Shown here in pieces: positions 1-8,400 of a stretch of DNA of 64,000 nt (the stretch's first letter is position 1; each line of letters opens with the position of its first letter). The stretch comes from Phycisphaerae bacterium (GTDB lineage Bacteria > Planctomycetota > Phycisphaerae > Phycisphaerales > UBA1924). Location of the stretch: contig JAUIHS010000005.1 of assembly GCA_030432255.1 (NCBI GenBank), positions 62,001-126,000 on the forward strand. The letters are read 5' to 3'. A program made the translations under genes and the position numbers. The notes beneath the pieces are model-generated. The model was not told where the DNA came from, ran no database searches, and saw only the letters and a program-made list of their open reading frames with translations.

Positions 1-1
1 G

Positions 2-1033
2 GCGTCGGCTGAGGATCCGGACGTCCGGCTCGCGGCGATCCAGCACTCAGTGCTCGACTTCGGCTCGGAAGCGGAGTCCCTGGTTGCGACGTTGCTCGAC
101 GACCCTCACCCTCCGGTGGCACGCGGCGCGTGGCTGCTGCTTGCGATGCTCGATCCACCGTACGGCTACACGGCTCGCTGGCAGGACGCTCCGGTGGAGG
201 TCGGTGAGGCGATGCTGTTCGCCAGTGCATGGACAAATCCGGAGCAGGATGGCTGGCTCGAACCTGCGGCGCAGACACCGCTGGCCGAAGTGCTCCCGTA
301 CCTCGATGCCATTCGGCAGCGCAACCTGCTGACAGCCGAGGATCGCGGTGAACTGGACCGGATCCTGTCGGTGCTGCCCGTCGATGATCCCGATGCCTTT
401 GCGACTACCGCCTCTTCCGGAACCATGCCGGCATGGTGGCTCTCACGCACGATGGAGGTCTTTGAGGGTGCCGCGATGCTCCAGCACTGCGAAGCGTTGC
501 TCGATCACGACACGACTCGCGCCCATTGGATGGGCGTCTTTGCCATCGGCTATCACGACCTCGGTACAGACCTCATTGCCGACACCTGCGCGGATGACCT
601 CGATCCAATTGTTCAGGGGTATTGCCGCGCCGGGCGCATGATGGCAGGAGAACTCGGCCCCGGTATGACAACCGTGACAGCGAAGCACCTCATTGACATC
701 TCATCGCCGGACGGCTTTCGACTCGTGGACGGGCTCTTTGCGGCCCTGGCCTCGGGCGAGAGCACGACCGCGCTTGATGCTGCTCTGCAGCCGCGGGCCA
801 TTGGTTTCCGGCATGGTGACGAGGCTCTGACCGAGACTGCGCGGCGGCTGATCCTTCCCCGCTTCATCCCGGGCCTGCCACTGGCACGAAGCGGGAACGA
901 AGCGTTGCGAGCGGAAGCGCTGGAACTGGACGCGTTACGCGCGTGGTGGATCGTGCACAGCGGGCGACTGGTTTTCGACTCGACGTTGCGCCGCTACCGC
1001 ATCGATGATGCCACGGTTGAGCAATCGGGATGA
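2..1033 (+). CDS. HEAT-repeat-like protein, C-terminal part (5' end outside window)
   Basis: The reading frame is open to the left edge of the window, so only the last 343 codons are present. The first residues, through PDVRLAAIQHSV, continue the helical pattern seen further on and resemble HEAT/PBS repeats: short amphipathic helix pairs with conserved Asp, Pro and Arg. An internal GTG at 50 could start translation but nothing marks it as a start, and the frame continues upstream in the same style. No catalytic motif is visible. Such repeats usually form protein-binding solenoids; the partner cannot be inferred. It ends 64 bases before the convergent ribBA-like gene, with a minus-strand terminator between them. 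Confidence 0.6.
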   Translation, partial: ASAEDPDVRLAAIQHSVLDFGSEAESLVATLLDDPHPPVARGAWLLLAMLDPPYGYTARWQDAPVEVGEAMLFASAWTNPEQDGWLEPAAQTPLAEVLPYLDAIRQRNLLTAEDRGELDRILSVLPVDDPDAFATTASSGTMPAWWLSRTMEVFEGAAMLQHCEALLDHDTTRAHWMGVFAIGYHDLGTDLIADTCADDLDPIVQGYCRAGRMMAGELGPGMTTVTAKHLIDISSPDGFRLVDGLFAALASGESTTALDAALQPRAIGFRHGDEALTETARRLILPRFIPGLPLARSGNEALRAEALELDALRAWWIVHSGRLVFDSTLRRYRIDDATVEQSG

Positions 1034-1072
1034 CAAAAAAGAAATGAGGAGGCTCGGAGCTGGCCTCCTCAT
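1034..1072 (-). terminator. Intrinsic terminator of the ribBA-like gene
   Basis: A 10-bp inverted repeat (1044-1053 with 1063-1072, arms ATGAGGAGGC and GCCTCCTCAT, 9-nt loop) is followed on the minus strand by a run of T interrupted by one C (complement of 1035-1043). It lies 25 bases past the stop codon of the minus-strand gene ending at 1097. Confidence 0.8.
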
Positions 1073-1096
1073 CACGACGTCGGAGCACGTCACACT

Positions 1097-2350
1097 CTAC
1101 GTATCTGCATATCTTAGCGCGACATGTTCAACGATCTCAAGGCCGAAAGCATCCAATCCCGGCATTTCTTTTTTGCGGTTGGTGAGCAGCCGCAGTCGTG
1201 AGAGTCCCATTTCGCGCAGGATCTGACCGCCGATTCCGAAGTCGCGCTGATGCATCGGCACCGCCGATGCGCCCTGTCCCTGCTCGGAAAACAGGTCCGG
1301 TCGATCCGATGCGGGATCGAATGTGAGTTGCAATGCAGTGAGGCGATGACTGAATGCCTCGCCGTGACCGGAGGGTCTCATGTAGACCACGGCACCGCGT
1401 CCCGCTTCCTGAATCATCCGCATCGATGCGCGCAGATCGCGCCGTGTCGGACCATTGGGAGACGCATCAAGATCGCCAAAAATGTCACCGAGCAGGTCGC
1501 GCCGATGCATGCGCACAAGTGTGGGCTCTGTGCTCTGACACACATGTCCCGCCTCATCGCACCGCCCGATCCCGCCAACAGTCAGGACGAGGTGCGGCAG
1601 CGGATCCACGGCGCTCTGCAGCGCGAATAGCGTGAACTCGCCCAGATCCGTTCGCAGCGGCGTTCCCTCAACTGGTTCAATGCGACGGACCAGGCACTCA
1701 CGCTGCAGGCGATACTCGACGAGCTGTTCGACCGAGCACATCTTCAAACCATGCTCGCGGCAGATCTCCACGAGGTCATCCCGGCGCGCCATCTCGCCAT
1801 CCGGCCTGACAACTTCGATGATCAGTGCCGCGGGTCGACAACCGGCAAGCCTCGCGAGATCGACTGATCCCTCGGTCTGGCCGATTCGTTCGAGGACGCC
1901 GCCAGCGCGGCAGCGCAGCGGATTGATGTGACCGGGCCTGACGAAGTCGCCGGGGCCGGTACTCGGGTCGATTGCGAGTTGAATCGTCTTCACCCGATCC
2001 GGTGCAGAGATACCGGTCCCGACACCGTGATCCGGATGACCATCAATGGAAACCGTGAACGGCGTGCCCCGGACCGATGTGTTCACCGCCGACTGCGGAT
2101 GGAGTTCGAGTCGCTCACAATCTTCGGGGGTGAGGCTCAGACAGAGATATCCGCCACCGACCCGGGTCATGAAGTTGATCATCTCGGGGGTCACGAACTC
2201 GGCCGCGAGAACCATGTCCCCCTCGTTCTCGCGCCCCTCATCATCCACCAGGATGACGATGCGACCGTTCCTGATGTCTTCCAGGATCTCAGGTATCGGG
2301 CTGAACATGGCTTCGGGAGTGTGCACGTCGGGACTGGGAATGGTGCTCAT
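1097..2350 (-). CDS. ribBA: RibBA-like riboflavin biosynthesis protein with degenerate active sites
   Basis: The 417 residues have the architecture of bifunctional 3,4-dihydroxy-2-butanone 4-phosphate synthase / GTP cyclohydrolase II (riboflavin entry steps). The RibB half (about 20-215) keeps DDEGRENEGD and RPGHINPL, but the usual GHTEA is IGQTEG, so the His that ligates catalytic magnesium is Gln158. The RibA half (about 225-417) keeps the fold signature (HQRDFGIGGQILRE, LRLLTN) but the loop that should carry the three zinc cysteines (SECLxGD...RCDC) reads RRDLLGDIFGDLDASPNGP, without cysteines (residues 283-301). Loss of GTP cyclohydrolase II activity is well supported; loss of RibB activity is plausible. 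Start: ATG at 2350 with a weak GAAAG upstream; a TATACT box lies at 2386-2381. No FMN riboswitch is visible upstream. Confidence 0.88.
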   Translation of the reverse strand: MSTIPSPDVHTPEAMFSPIPEILEDIRNGRIVILVDDEGRENEGDMVLAAEFVTPEMINFMTRVGGGYLCLSLTPEDCERLELHPQSAVNTSVRGTPFTVSIDGHPDHGVGTGISAPDRVKTIQLAIDPSTGPGDFVRPGHINPLRCRAGGVLERIGQTEGSVDLARLAGCRPAALIIEVVRPDGEMARRDDLVEICREHGLKMCSVEQLVEYRLQRECLVRRIEPVEGTPLRTDLGEFTLFALQSAVDPLPHLVLTVGGIGRCDEAGHVCQSTEPTLVRMHRRDLLGDIFGDLDASPNGPTRRDLRASMRMIQEAGRGAVVYMRPSGHGEAFSHRLTALQLTFDPASDRPDLFSEQGQGASAVPMHQRDFGIGGQILREMGLSRLRLLTNRKKEMPGLDAFGLEIVEHVALRYADT

Positions 2351-2421
2351 GATGCGCTTTCAATCAGGTGACTCTCACGTAGTATACGTCTTGATGCCGA
2401 GGCCCATGTGAGGAGTTGCCA

Positions 2422-3588
2422 ATGAATCAGGAGAGCCATCCCCGGGTCGGTCCCATGAATGCGTGGGAGACCTACGTGCTGTGGCTGGAGGAGGTGACCT
2501 CCATTCCGACCGCGGCCGGCCGCGAGCATCGCGTTGTCGCCTGGATTCGCAACTGGCTTGAGTCTCGACCTCACTTCGGGATGACGGCCGACGCGAGCGG
2601 CAACCTCGTCATCTCCCATCGGGAAGCACCCCCCGACGTCACACCGCTTTACCTCACGGCGCACCTGGATCATCCGGCCTTCGTCGTCGAGGAGATCCTG
2701 GACGACGGCGTTCGCCTCTCATTCCGCGGCGGAGTGAAGGACCCCTACTTCCGGAAAGCACACGTCCGCATTCACACGGACGGCGATGCTGTGGTCGAGG
2801 TCTGCCTCGAGAGTGCCGGCCCGGCCGATCCCTTCCGGGACTGCCGAGCCTCCATCGTCTCCGGCGACGCTTCTCAACTTCGCCCGGGACAGGTCGGTGT
2901 CTGGAAACTGCCGGGACTGGAGTTTGACGGTGATCTCATCCGGACCGCGGCTTGCGATGATCTTGCTGCGGTCGTGGCGGCGCTGGCTGCCATCGAAGAG
3001 ATGCACCAGCGTGGCGAAGGTCGCCACGTGCAGGTCCTCTTCACACGAGCGGAGGAGGTTGGTTTCATCGGCGCGATCGCGGCGTGCCGCGATGCAACGA
3101 TGGCAAAGGGTGCGCGTGTGGTGGCACTGGAGAATTCGCGCAGCTTCGCGGACTCACCGATCGGCGGTGGTCCGATCGTGCGTGTCGGTGATCGGATCAG
3201 CACCTTCAGTCCGGCGCTGACAGGTGCGGTGGCGAAGGTCGCCGAGTCTCTCCGGACCGAGGCTGAAGAAGCCGGTGTCACGTTCAACTGGCAGAGAAAA
3301 CTCATGCCGGGTGGGGCGTGCGAGGCCACGGTCTTTCAGGCATACAGCTACGAAGCAACCTGCGTCTGTCTGCCACTGGGGAACTACCACAACATGGCGA
3401 GTCTGGACGAGGTCATGGATGGCGACGAGAGCAATGCACACGTCGAGCGCGAGTACATTGCCCTGTCTGACTTTGCGGATCTGGTGCAACTGCTGGCGGC
3501 GCTTGGCGCCTCGCTCGAACAGGTCGATCCCATCACGGCACGGCTTGACAAACTGTTCGATCAGGCCGGCTTCGTTCTGAAGGATTGA
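2422..3588 (+). CDS. M42-family aminopeptidase-like metallopeptidase
   Basis: This 388-residue protein resembles the M42 (glutamyl aminopeptidase/cellulase M) branch of the MH clan. Candidate metal ligands appear in order: HLDHP (His81, Asp83), ACDDLAAV (bridging Asp), RAEEVGFIGA (catalytic Glu followed by ligand Glu), then ALENSRS, and a late YHNMA histidine. The family cleaves N-terminal residues from peptides in the cytoplasm; no signal peptide is present. I chose ATG 2422 because AGGAG at 2411-2415 is 6 nt upstream; a TTG at 2416 is too close to that site. The gene is divergent from the ribBA-like gene and nearly abuts the convergent mntR. Substrate preference cannot be read from the sequence. 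Confidence 0.82.
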   Translation: MNQESHPRVGPMNAWETYVLWLEEVTSIPTAAGREHRVVAWIRNWLESRPHFGMTADASGNLVISHREAPPDVTPLYLTAHLDHPAFVVEEILDDGVRLSFRGGVKDPYFRKAHVRIHTDGDAVVEVCLESAGPADPFRDCRASIVSGDASQLRPGQVGVWKLPGLEFDGDLIRTAACDDLAAVVAALAAIEEMHQRGEGRHVQVLFTRAEEVGFIGAIAACRDATMAKGARVVALENSRSFADSPIGGGPIVRVGDRISTFSPALTGAVAKVAESLRTEAEEAGVTFNWQRKLMPGGACEATVFQAYSYEATCVCLPLGNYHNMASLDEVMDGDESNAHVEREYIALSDFADLVQLLAALGASLEQVDPITARLDKLFDQAGFVLKD

Positions 3589-3591
3589 GGC

Positions 3592-4023
3592 TCAGCTCAG
3601 ACCACCCTTGCGAACCACGCGCTTCATGGCCCGGATCGTCTCGGTGGACACGTGGTGCTCGATTCCCTCCGCGTCGATCTCCGCCTGCTTCGCCGGAACA
3701 CCGATGGCCAGGAGGAATGAGAGGACCGTCTCGTGCCTCTCGCGTGAGCGTTGCGCAAGACGACGTCCCTTCTTCGTCAATGTGATCGGCCGGTAGGGCT
3801 GAGTTTCCAGCAACCCCTCCGTGCACAGCCGTGAGACGATTCGCGAGACCGTGACGTGGCTCACACCCATCAGGGCCGAGAGATCGCGGACCCGCGCTTC
3901 ACCGCGCTCCTCGATGATCTGGGCGATGGCCTCCACGTAGTCTTCGGCAGTCTCGTCGCGGTGCGCCGCGCGGGTACGACTGAAGCCCACCGTGCGTACC
4001 TTGTTCGAGGACCGTCCTGACAC
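3592..4023 (-). CDS. mntR: MntR-type manganese-responsive transcriptional regulator
   Basis: The 143 residues match the enterobacterial MntR type of the DtxR family: a basic N-terminal extension, a winged helix (about 25-90, with VRDLSALMGVSHVTVSRIV as recognition helix) and a short dimerisation domain with AEGIEHHVSTETI, which carries the Glu and His metal ligands. Members bind Mn(II) and repress manganese uptake or activate efflux genes. No manganese transporter lies nearby, so targets are elsewhere. The start is a GTG at 4023 with GGGAG a few bases upstream. It is convergent with the peptidase gene, with only 3 bases between the stop codons. Confidence 0.88.
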   Translation of the reverse strand: MSGRSSNKVRTVGFSRTRAAHRDETAEDYVEAIAQIIEERGEARVRDLSALMGVSHVTVSRIVSRLCTEGLLETQPYRPITLTKKGRRLAQRSRERHETVLSFLLAIGVPAKQAEIDAEGIEHHVSTETIRAMKRVVRKGGLS

Positions 4024-4058
4024 ACCGTCTCCCTTGACTCGCGTAGTGTTGTGACATT

Positions 4059-5198
4059 CTATCGACGACGGCGGAAGGCGGCTGCACCACTCATGAGCAG
4101 AAGCACAGCCGAGCCGGGAGCGGGCACATCGGGATCACCGGGCGGATCCTCCGGAGTCATGCCCTGCGTGGGGTTCTCAGGAGTCAGCGGAATGGTCGGA
4201 CGATCCGGCGTCGACGGAGGGGCCGGATCCGTTGTGGGATTGAAGTCATCGACAATCTCGTCCTCGGGCATCTCGTCGTCGATCAGATCGGAGAAGTCGG
4301 GCGGGATCAGGCCGCTGCTGGAACTGCCACCGCGCCCGCCGCGGCTGCCACGAACCTTGGCGCCGCGCCTCGGCTTGGAGGCGGCCTTGTTGCGAGGCTG
4401 GCTTCCCCCGGCGCCGCCGCCGGTGTACTCGGACTCCTCGCCCAGGCCAGCGAGTGTGACCGATGGATCCACTTCGATCCGGACGTTGTCGATGCCCCAT
4501 GACTGGCCTGCATCACCGACGCTGCCGAACATCAGTTCCGTGACTTCGTTGGTCGCGATGAATGCCATGCGGGCGCCGCGAACAACGGGGACCTGTCGTG
4601 CGCCCACCGGCTGCGCCAGCTCATCGAGGGCGGCGAAGGACTCTTCAAACATCACGACACCATCGACCTCGATGGCGAAGGTGCAACCCGCATCCCCCGG
4701 CTCGATGATGTAGAGATCAAACTCGACGATGTACCCCATCTGATCCACGGTCTCCAGATCGAGGAACTGCGGAGCGGTCGTGAAGGGTCCGGCGAACGAT
4801 GACAGTTCGCTCCGAGAAGTACCACCGACGCGCCACTCGGCACCGATCATGCGGTGCTCAAAGTCATCAAAGTACGGCACTCGTGCTGGAGCAACGCGGC
4901 GGCCGCGCCAGTTCGTCAGCGAACTCTCCCTGCCGGGTGCGAGCGTCAATTCGCGCAGGTCTTCCGGTGCGCGTGCCTCATTCAACATGGGCTCACGAAG
5001 TGTGTCATCGGTGGTCAGTGGAGCGTCGAGCCGGGCCGGTGCCAGCTCAGCGGCGGACCGGTCGGCGAAGTCATCGGGAGTTGCAGCGAGGAAGGCCGCT
5101 CCCTGTTCAAGATCGGGCTCCTTGAGTCCGCCTTCGACGGAGACGAACCCTGACAGGAGTAGGAGCGCGGACACAGAGATCATGTGAGCATGCGACAT
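4059..5198 (-). CDS. Exported PEP-CTERM-like protein of unknown function
   Basis: From ATG 5198 (GGGAGAA just upstream) the 379-residue product has a signal peptide (MSHAHMISVSALLLLSGF). A beta-rich middle resembles a concanavalin-type domain and ends with SWGIDNVRIEV; a near-identical SWGIDNVRV occurs in the giant protein next door. It continues with a low-complexity basic Gly/Ser/Arg stretch, a Pro/Asp/Glu-rich linker and a C-terminal VPAPGSAVLLLMSGAAAF-RRRR tail. That tail (PAPGS, hydrophobic helix, arginine cluster) is typical of PEP-CTERM sorting signals removed by exosortase. An upstream in-frame ATG (5354) lacks a ribosome site and would bury the signal peptide. Function is not recognisable; it is probably an envelope or matrix protein. 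Confidence 0.75.
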   Translation of the reverse strand: MSHAHMISVSALLLLSGFVSVEGGLKEPDLEQGAAFLAATPDDFADRSAAELAPARLDAPLTTDDTLREPMLNEARAPEDLRELTLAPGRESSLTNWRGRRVAPARVPYFDDFEHRMIGAEWRVGGTSRSELSSFAGPFTTAPQFLDLETVDQMGYIVEFDLYIIEPGDAGCTFAIEVDGVVMFEESFAALDELAQPVGARQVPVVRGARMAFIATNEVTELMFGSVGDAGQSWGIDNVRIEVDPSVTLAGLGEESEYTGGGAGGSQPRNKAASKPRRGAKVRGSRGGRGGSSSSGLIPPDFSDLIDDEMPEDEIVDDFNPTTDPAPPSTPDRPTIPLTPENPTQGMTPEDPPGDPDVPAPGSAVLLLMSGAAAFRRRR

Positions 5199-5401
5199 GT
5201 GCTTCTCCCGAGACTGGTCTTTGCTTGTGATCCTGAGCGTGTGCTTCGCTTCGGACCTGGCCTGGAGGATCCGGCCATGTACAACATGTCGCGGCGCAGC
5301 CCACCGGCAAGCAGAATGACCCCCGGCTGCTTCCGCGGCACCGGCGTGCACCAACTGGTCGGGTTATGCGGTCACGGCGCAACCACATTCCCGGACGCGC
5401 A

Positions 5402-5436
5402 GAAAAAGGGGCCGATCGACGTGCGATCAGCCCCTT
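5402..5436 (-). terminator. Intrinsic terminator after the giant gene
   Basis: The arms AAGGGGC (5406-5412) and GCCCCTT (5430-5436), extended inward by GATCG/CGATC pairing, are followed on the minus strand by TTTTT (complement of 5403-5407). It sits 26 bases beyond the stop of the gene ending at 5462. Confidence 0.85.
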
Positions 5437-5461
5437 GAGATTCATCAGGTTGCCGGCCGGT

Positions 5462-8400
5462 TCAGTTCGCCATCATGTCCAGCACAAGGCTCAGGTCGTC
5501 GAAGTCGACTCGCTCGTCGGCGGTGACATCGCCAGGCAGAAGTCCGGTCTGAGCCCAGTCGTCGAGAACCTGCTCCAGGTCAGCCATGGTGACAGCGCCG
5601 TCACCATCGGCGTCTCCCGGAACACCGGCATGTCGCATAAGTCGCCAGGCATGCAGCAGGCCGTGGCCTGTGCCGATATCCCGGCCCGGCTGGCCGATGT
5701 CGGTCGCCGAGATTGCCAACAGGGCTTCGATGTCGGCAGGCGATAGGTCAGGATTGACGGACACGGCAAGTGCCGCGAGGCCCGCTGCATGCGAAGCACT
5801 CAGGCTGGTGCCATCGAGGACCGCCTGATCTCCGCTCAGAGCGAGCGTGCGGATACCCATACCGGGCGCCGCCGCGATGACCGCCGGTCCGGCATCCGAG
5901 AAGTTCGCCGGCGCCATGCCGCTCGCATCGGTGCTGCCGACTGCAACCACGCTCGACAGGCGAGCAGGCAGGCCGACGTGCTGCGATCCGGACGAACCGG
6001 ACGGCGCGAAGTGGGTCATGCCCAGATCACGCGTCCGAGCGTACTGAGACGCGACCGCTGCGGATGCGAAGCCGTGAACACCGGTGGTCATCGACACTCG
6101 GGCACCGGCCTGGGACGCCGCCTCGAGGGCTTCGACGATCCATGCATTCGACGTCACCGTCATGCCGGAGGCGCCGATCGACTTCTGCGTGCGAAGTGAC
6201 ACGATGGAGGCACCAGGTGCCGCCCCCATGTCCATGCCCGCAATACGACCTGCGCAGGCCGTGCCGCGAACATCGTACGCCGTCTCCGGAGCACCGCCCG
6301 TGTCAGCCTCGGTGAAGTCGAAGCCGCTCACCGCCGTGAGTTCCGGACGTCCCGTCTCAACACCGTCAGAGAGCATGGCCACCGTGGCATCGCACGTGCC
6401 TTCGTGCAGTGACCACGCGGCCGGGAGGTGCAGGAGGCCTGCGGCATCCACGGCATCGCCGCGAGAGGGTGCCACGCGGTCCGTTCCTGTCATGTACACC
6501 ACGGGTTCGGCGAAGGCCACCTGGCTCATCGCGGCAGCGCGATTCGCGAGGCTCAGCGTTTCGAAGCCCGTGACGGTCGTGCTCTGAACGAGGTAGACGT
6601 TCGAGAGTCCGGCCCAGTCGCTCTCGATCACGTTGCCGAGACCAATCTGACCCAGCAGCGTCAGCGCGAGTTCGGGGCTGGTGTTGCGATCGAAGCCGAC
6701 GATGATTCGCGGCGTCAGCGCGACCTGCCCACCCTCGTCGGTTGTGAAGAGGGGTGAGACATAGCCGACCGGTTCATACGCCGCGATCTCCTCCGCCCAC
6801 TGCTCCGCGTCGCCGCCGAGTTCATCGCTGGAGTGCCACGTCATGAAGGCTCCGGTCAACCACGGCTCATCGGTGATGCCGAGTGTTCCGGCAAGGCGAC
6901 TCACCTGGGCAGACATGCCGTCCCGTGCCCGCACGAGCATCGTGCTGCTGGCGGGTCGGAGCGGACGCCACGTTCCGAAGTACGTGTAGCCATGGCCCTG
7001 ATTGCCGAAGAGTCCAGCCTGCATGTCATCCTGGCCATCGGTCTCACGATCAAGCCCCGTGCGAGGCTGATCGATATCACCATCGAGGTCGGTCATGCCC
7101 GCGTCCGATGTCCCGCCCATGACGCCGGCACCGCCGAGGGATGCACCACCATCCAGTCCGAAGCCGGTCTGGATGCCGTCTGTCGAGACGAGGCCACCGC
7201 TGGGAACCGGATCCGGGATGAAGCGCGCGTCTGTGCCGCGGCGTGCAAGCACCAGGTCCAGGTCTTCGTTGTCAATTCGGCCATCGACATTGATATCACT
7301 GCGGACCTGGAAGGAGACGCCGGGATTGATCGGGTTGGTTCCGAGCAGAGATGCCACAGCGCCGACATCGGTGTTGTTGACACGTCCGTCTCCGGTGGTG
7401 TCACCGAGCAGGGCCGTGAAGTAGATCTCGCTGCCACCCGGCAACAGGTTGCCCGCGAAGTCGGCCACGCCGACGAGTTCGAGGCGATACCTGGCGACAT
7501 CGGGGAGTGCCGGACTGAAGGTGATGACACCCCTCCGGTTCATGTCCTGCAGGGTCGTGGTGATCTTGACGCCCTCGGCCACCAGATCGATGGGCGACTG
7601 GCTCACATCCAGCCCGTCCAACTGGACGGAAGCAGGAACGAAGGTCGTGGGGTCAATCGGCTCGTCAAACTCGATGAAGAGACGGGAGACGCCGGATTCG
7701 CGTGGCTCGACATAGGTGCCGTCGAGTTTCACGGTCCTGGCCACCGGGCCAACCGTTGCGCCGTGGTCGGCGATGCTCTGCCAACGGCTGATCGCCGGCG
7801 GAACCGCGTCCGCACCGAAGCGCATCGTGTAGGTGAACGTGCCACCCTGGCCCGAGGGGCCGCGATCGAAGACCTGGATCTTGTGTTCGCGGATCGGCTG
7901 CTCGGAGGGATCACGGAACGTGCGATCGGTCTGCCAGGCATTCCACGGCATGAGCAGTTGCTTGCCGTCGGAGCGAATGACCTCGGTCAGCGGGTACTGC
8001 CCGTTGGTGGGGTCATCGAACTGCCAGTAGACATAGCCATCCGGGAGCGTCACGGTGGCCTCCCAGAGGACGTCGTCATCGGCGATCGGGCCGTTCAGCA
8101 TGGCCCCGAACGTCACGGTCACATCCTCGATCCGACCATCGGAGAGGTGGACGGTATCGGGGAAGTCAAGGTCCATCGGATCCGGGATCTCGTTGGTCAT
8201 GAAGTCGGGCAGGCGATCGTCGCTCCCTTCGGGCTCGTCGTCGCGCACCACGTGGATCAGTTCGAAGATCTCCACGGAGTCAATCAGGCTGATTCGCGCA
8301 TCGCCGAGACTGTCCACGTGCTCGAAGCTCGCTTCGTACTCCGTGAACTGACCCTGCAGTGTCGACGTCATCAGCCAGCGGGCAAACGCCGTCGAACCGG

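Noticed and set aside
2351..2421. FMN riboswitch upstream of the ribBA-like gene
   Set aside because: The interval is only about 70 bases and lacks the AGGGGCGGGG-type conserved blocks.
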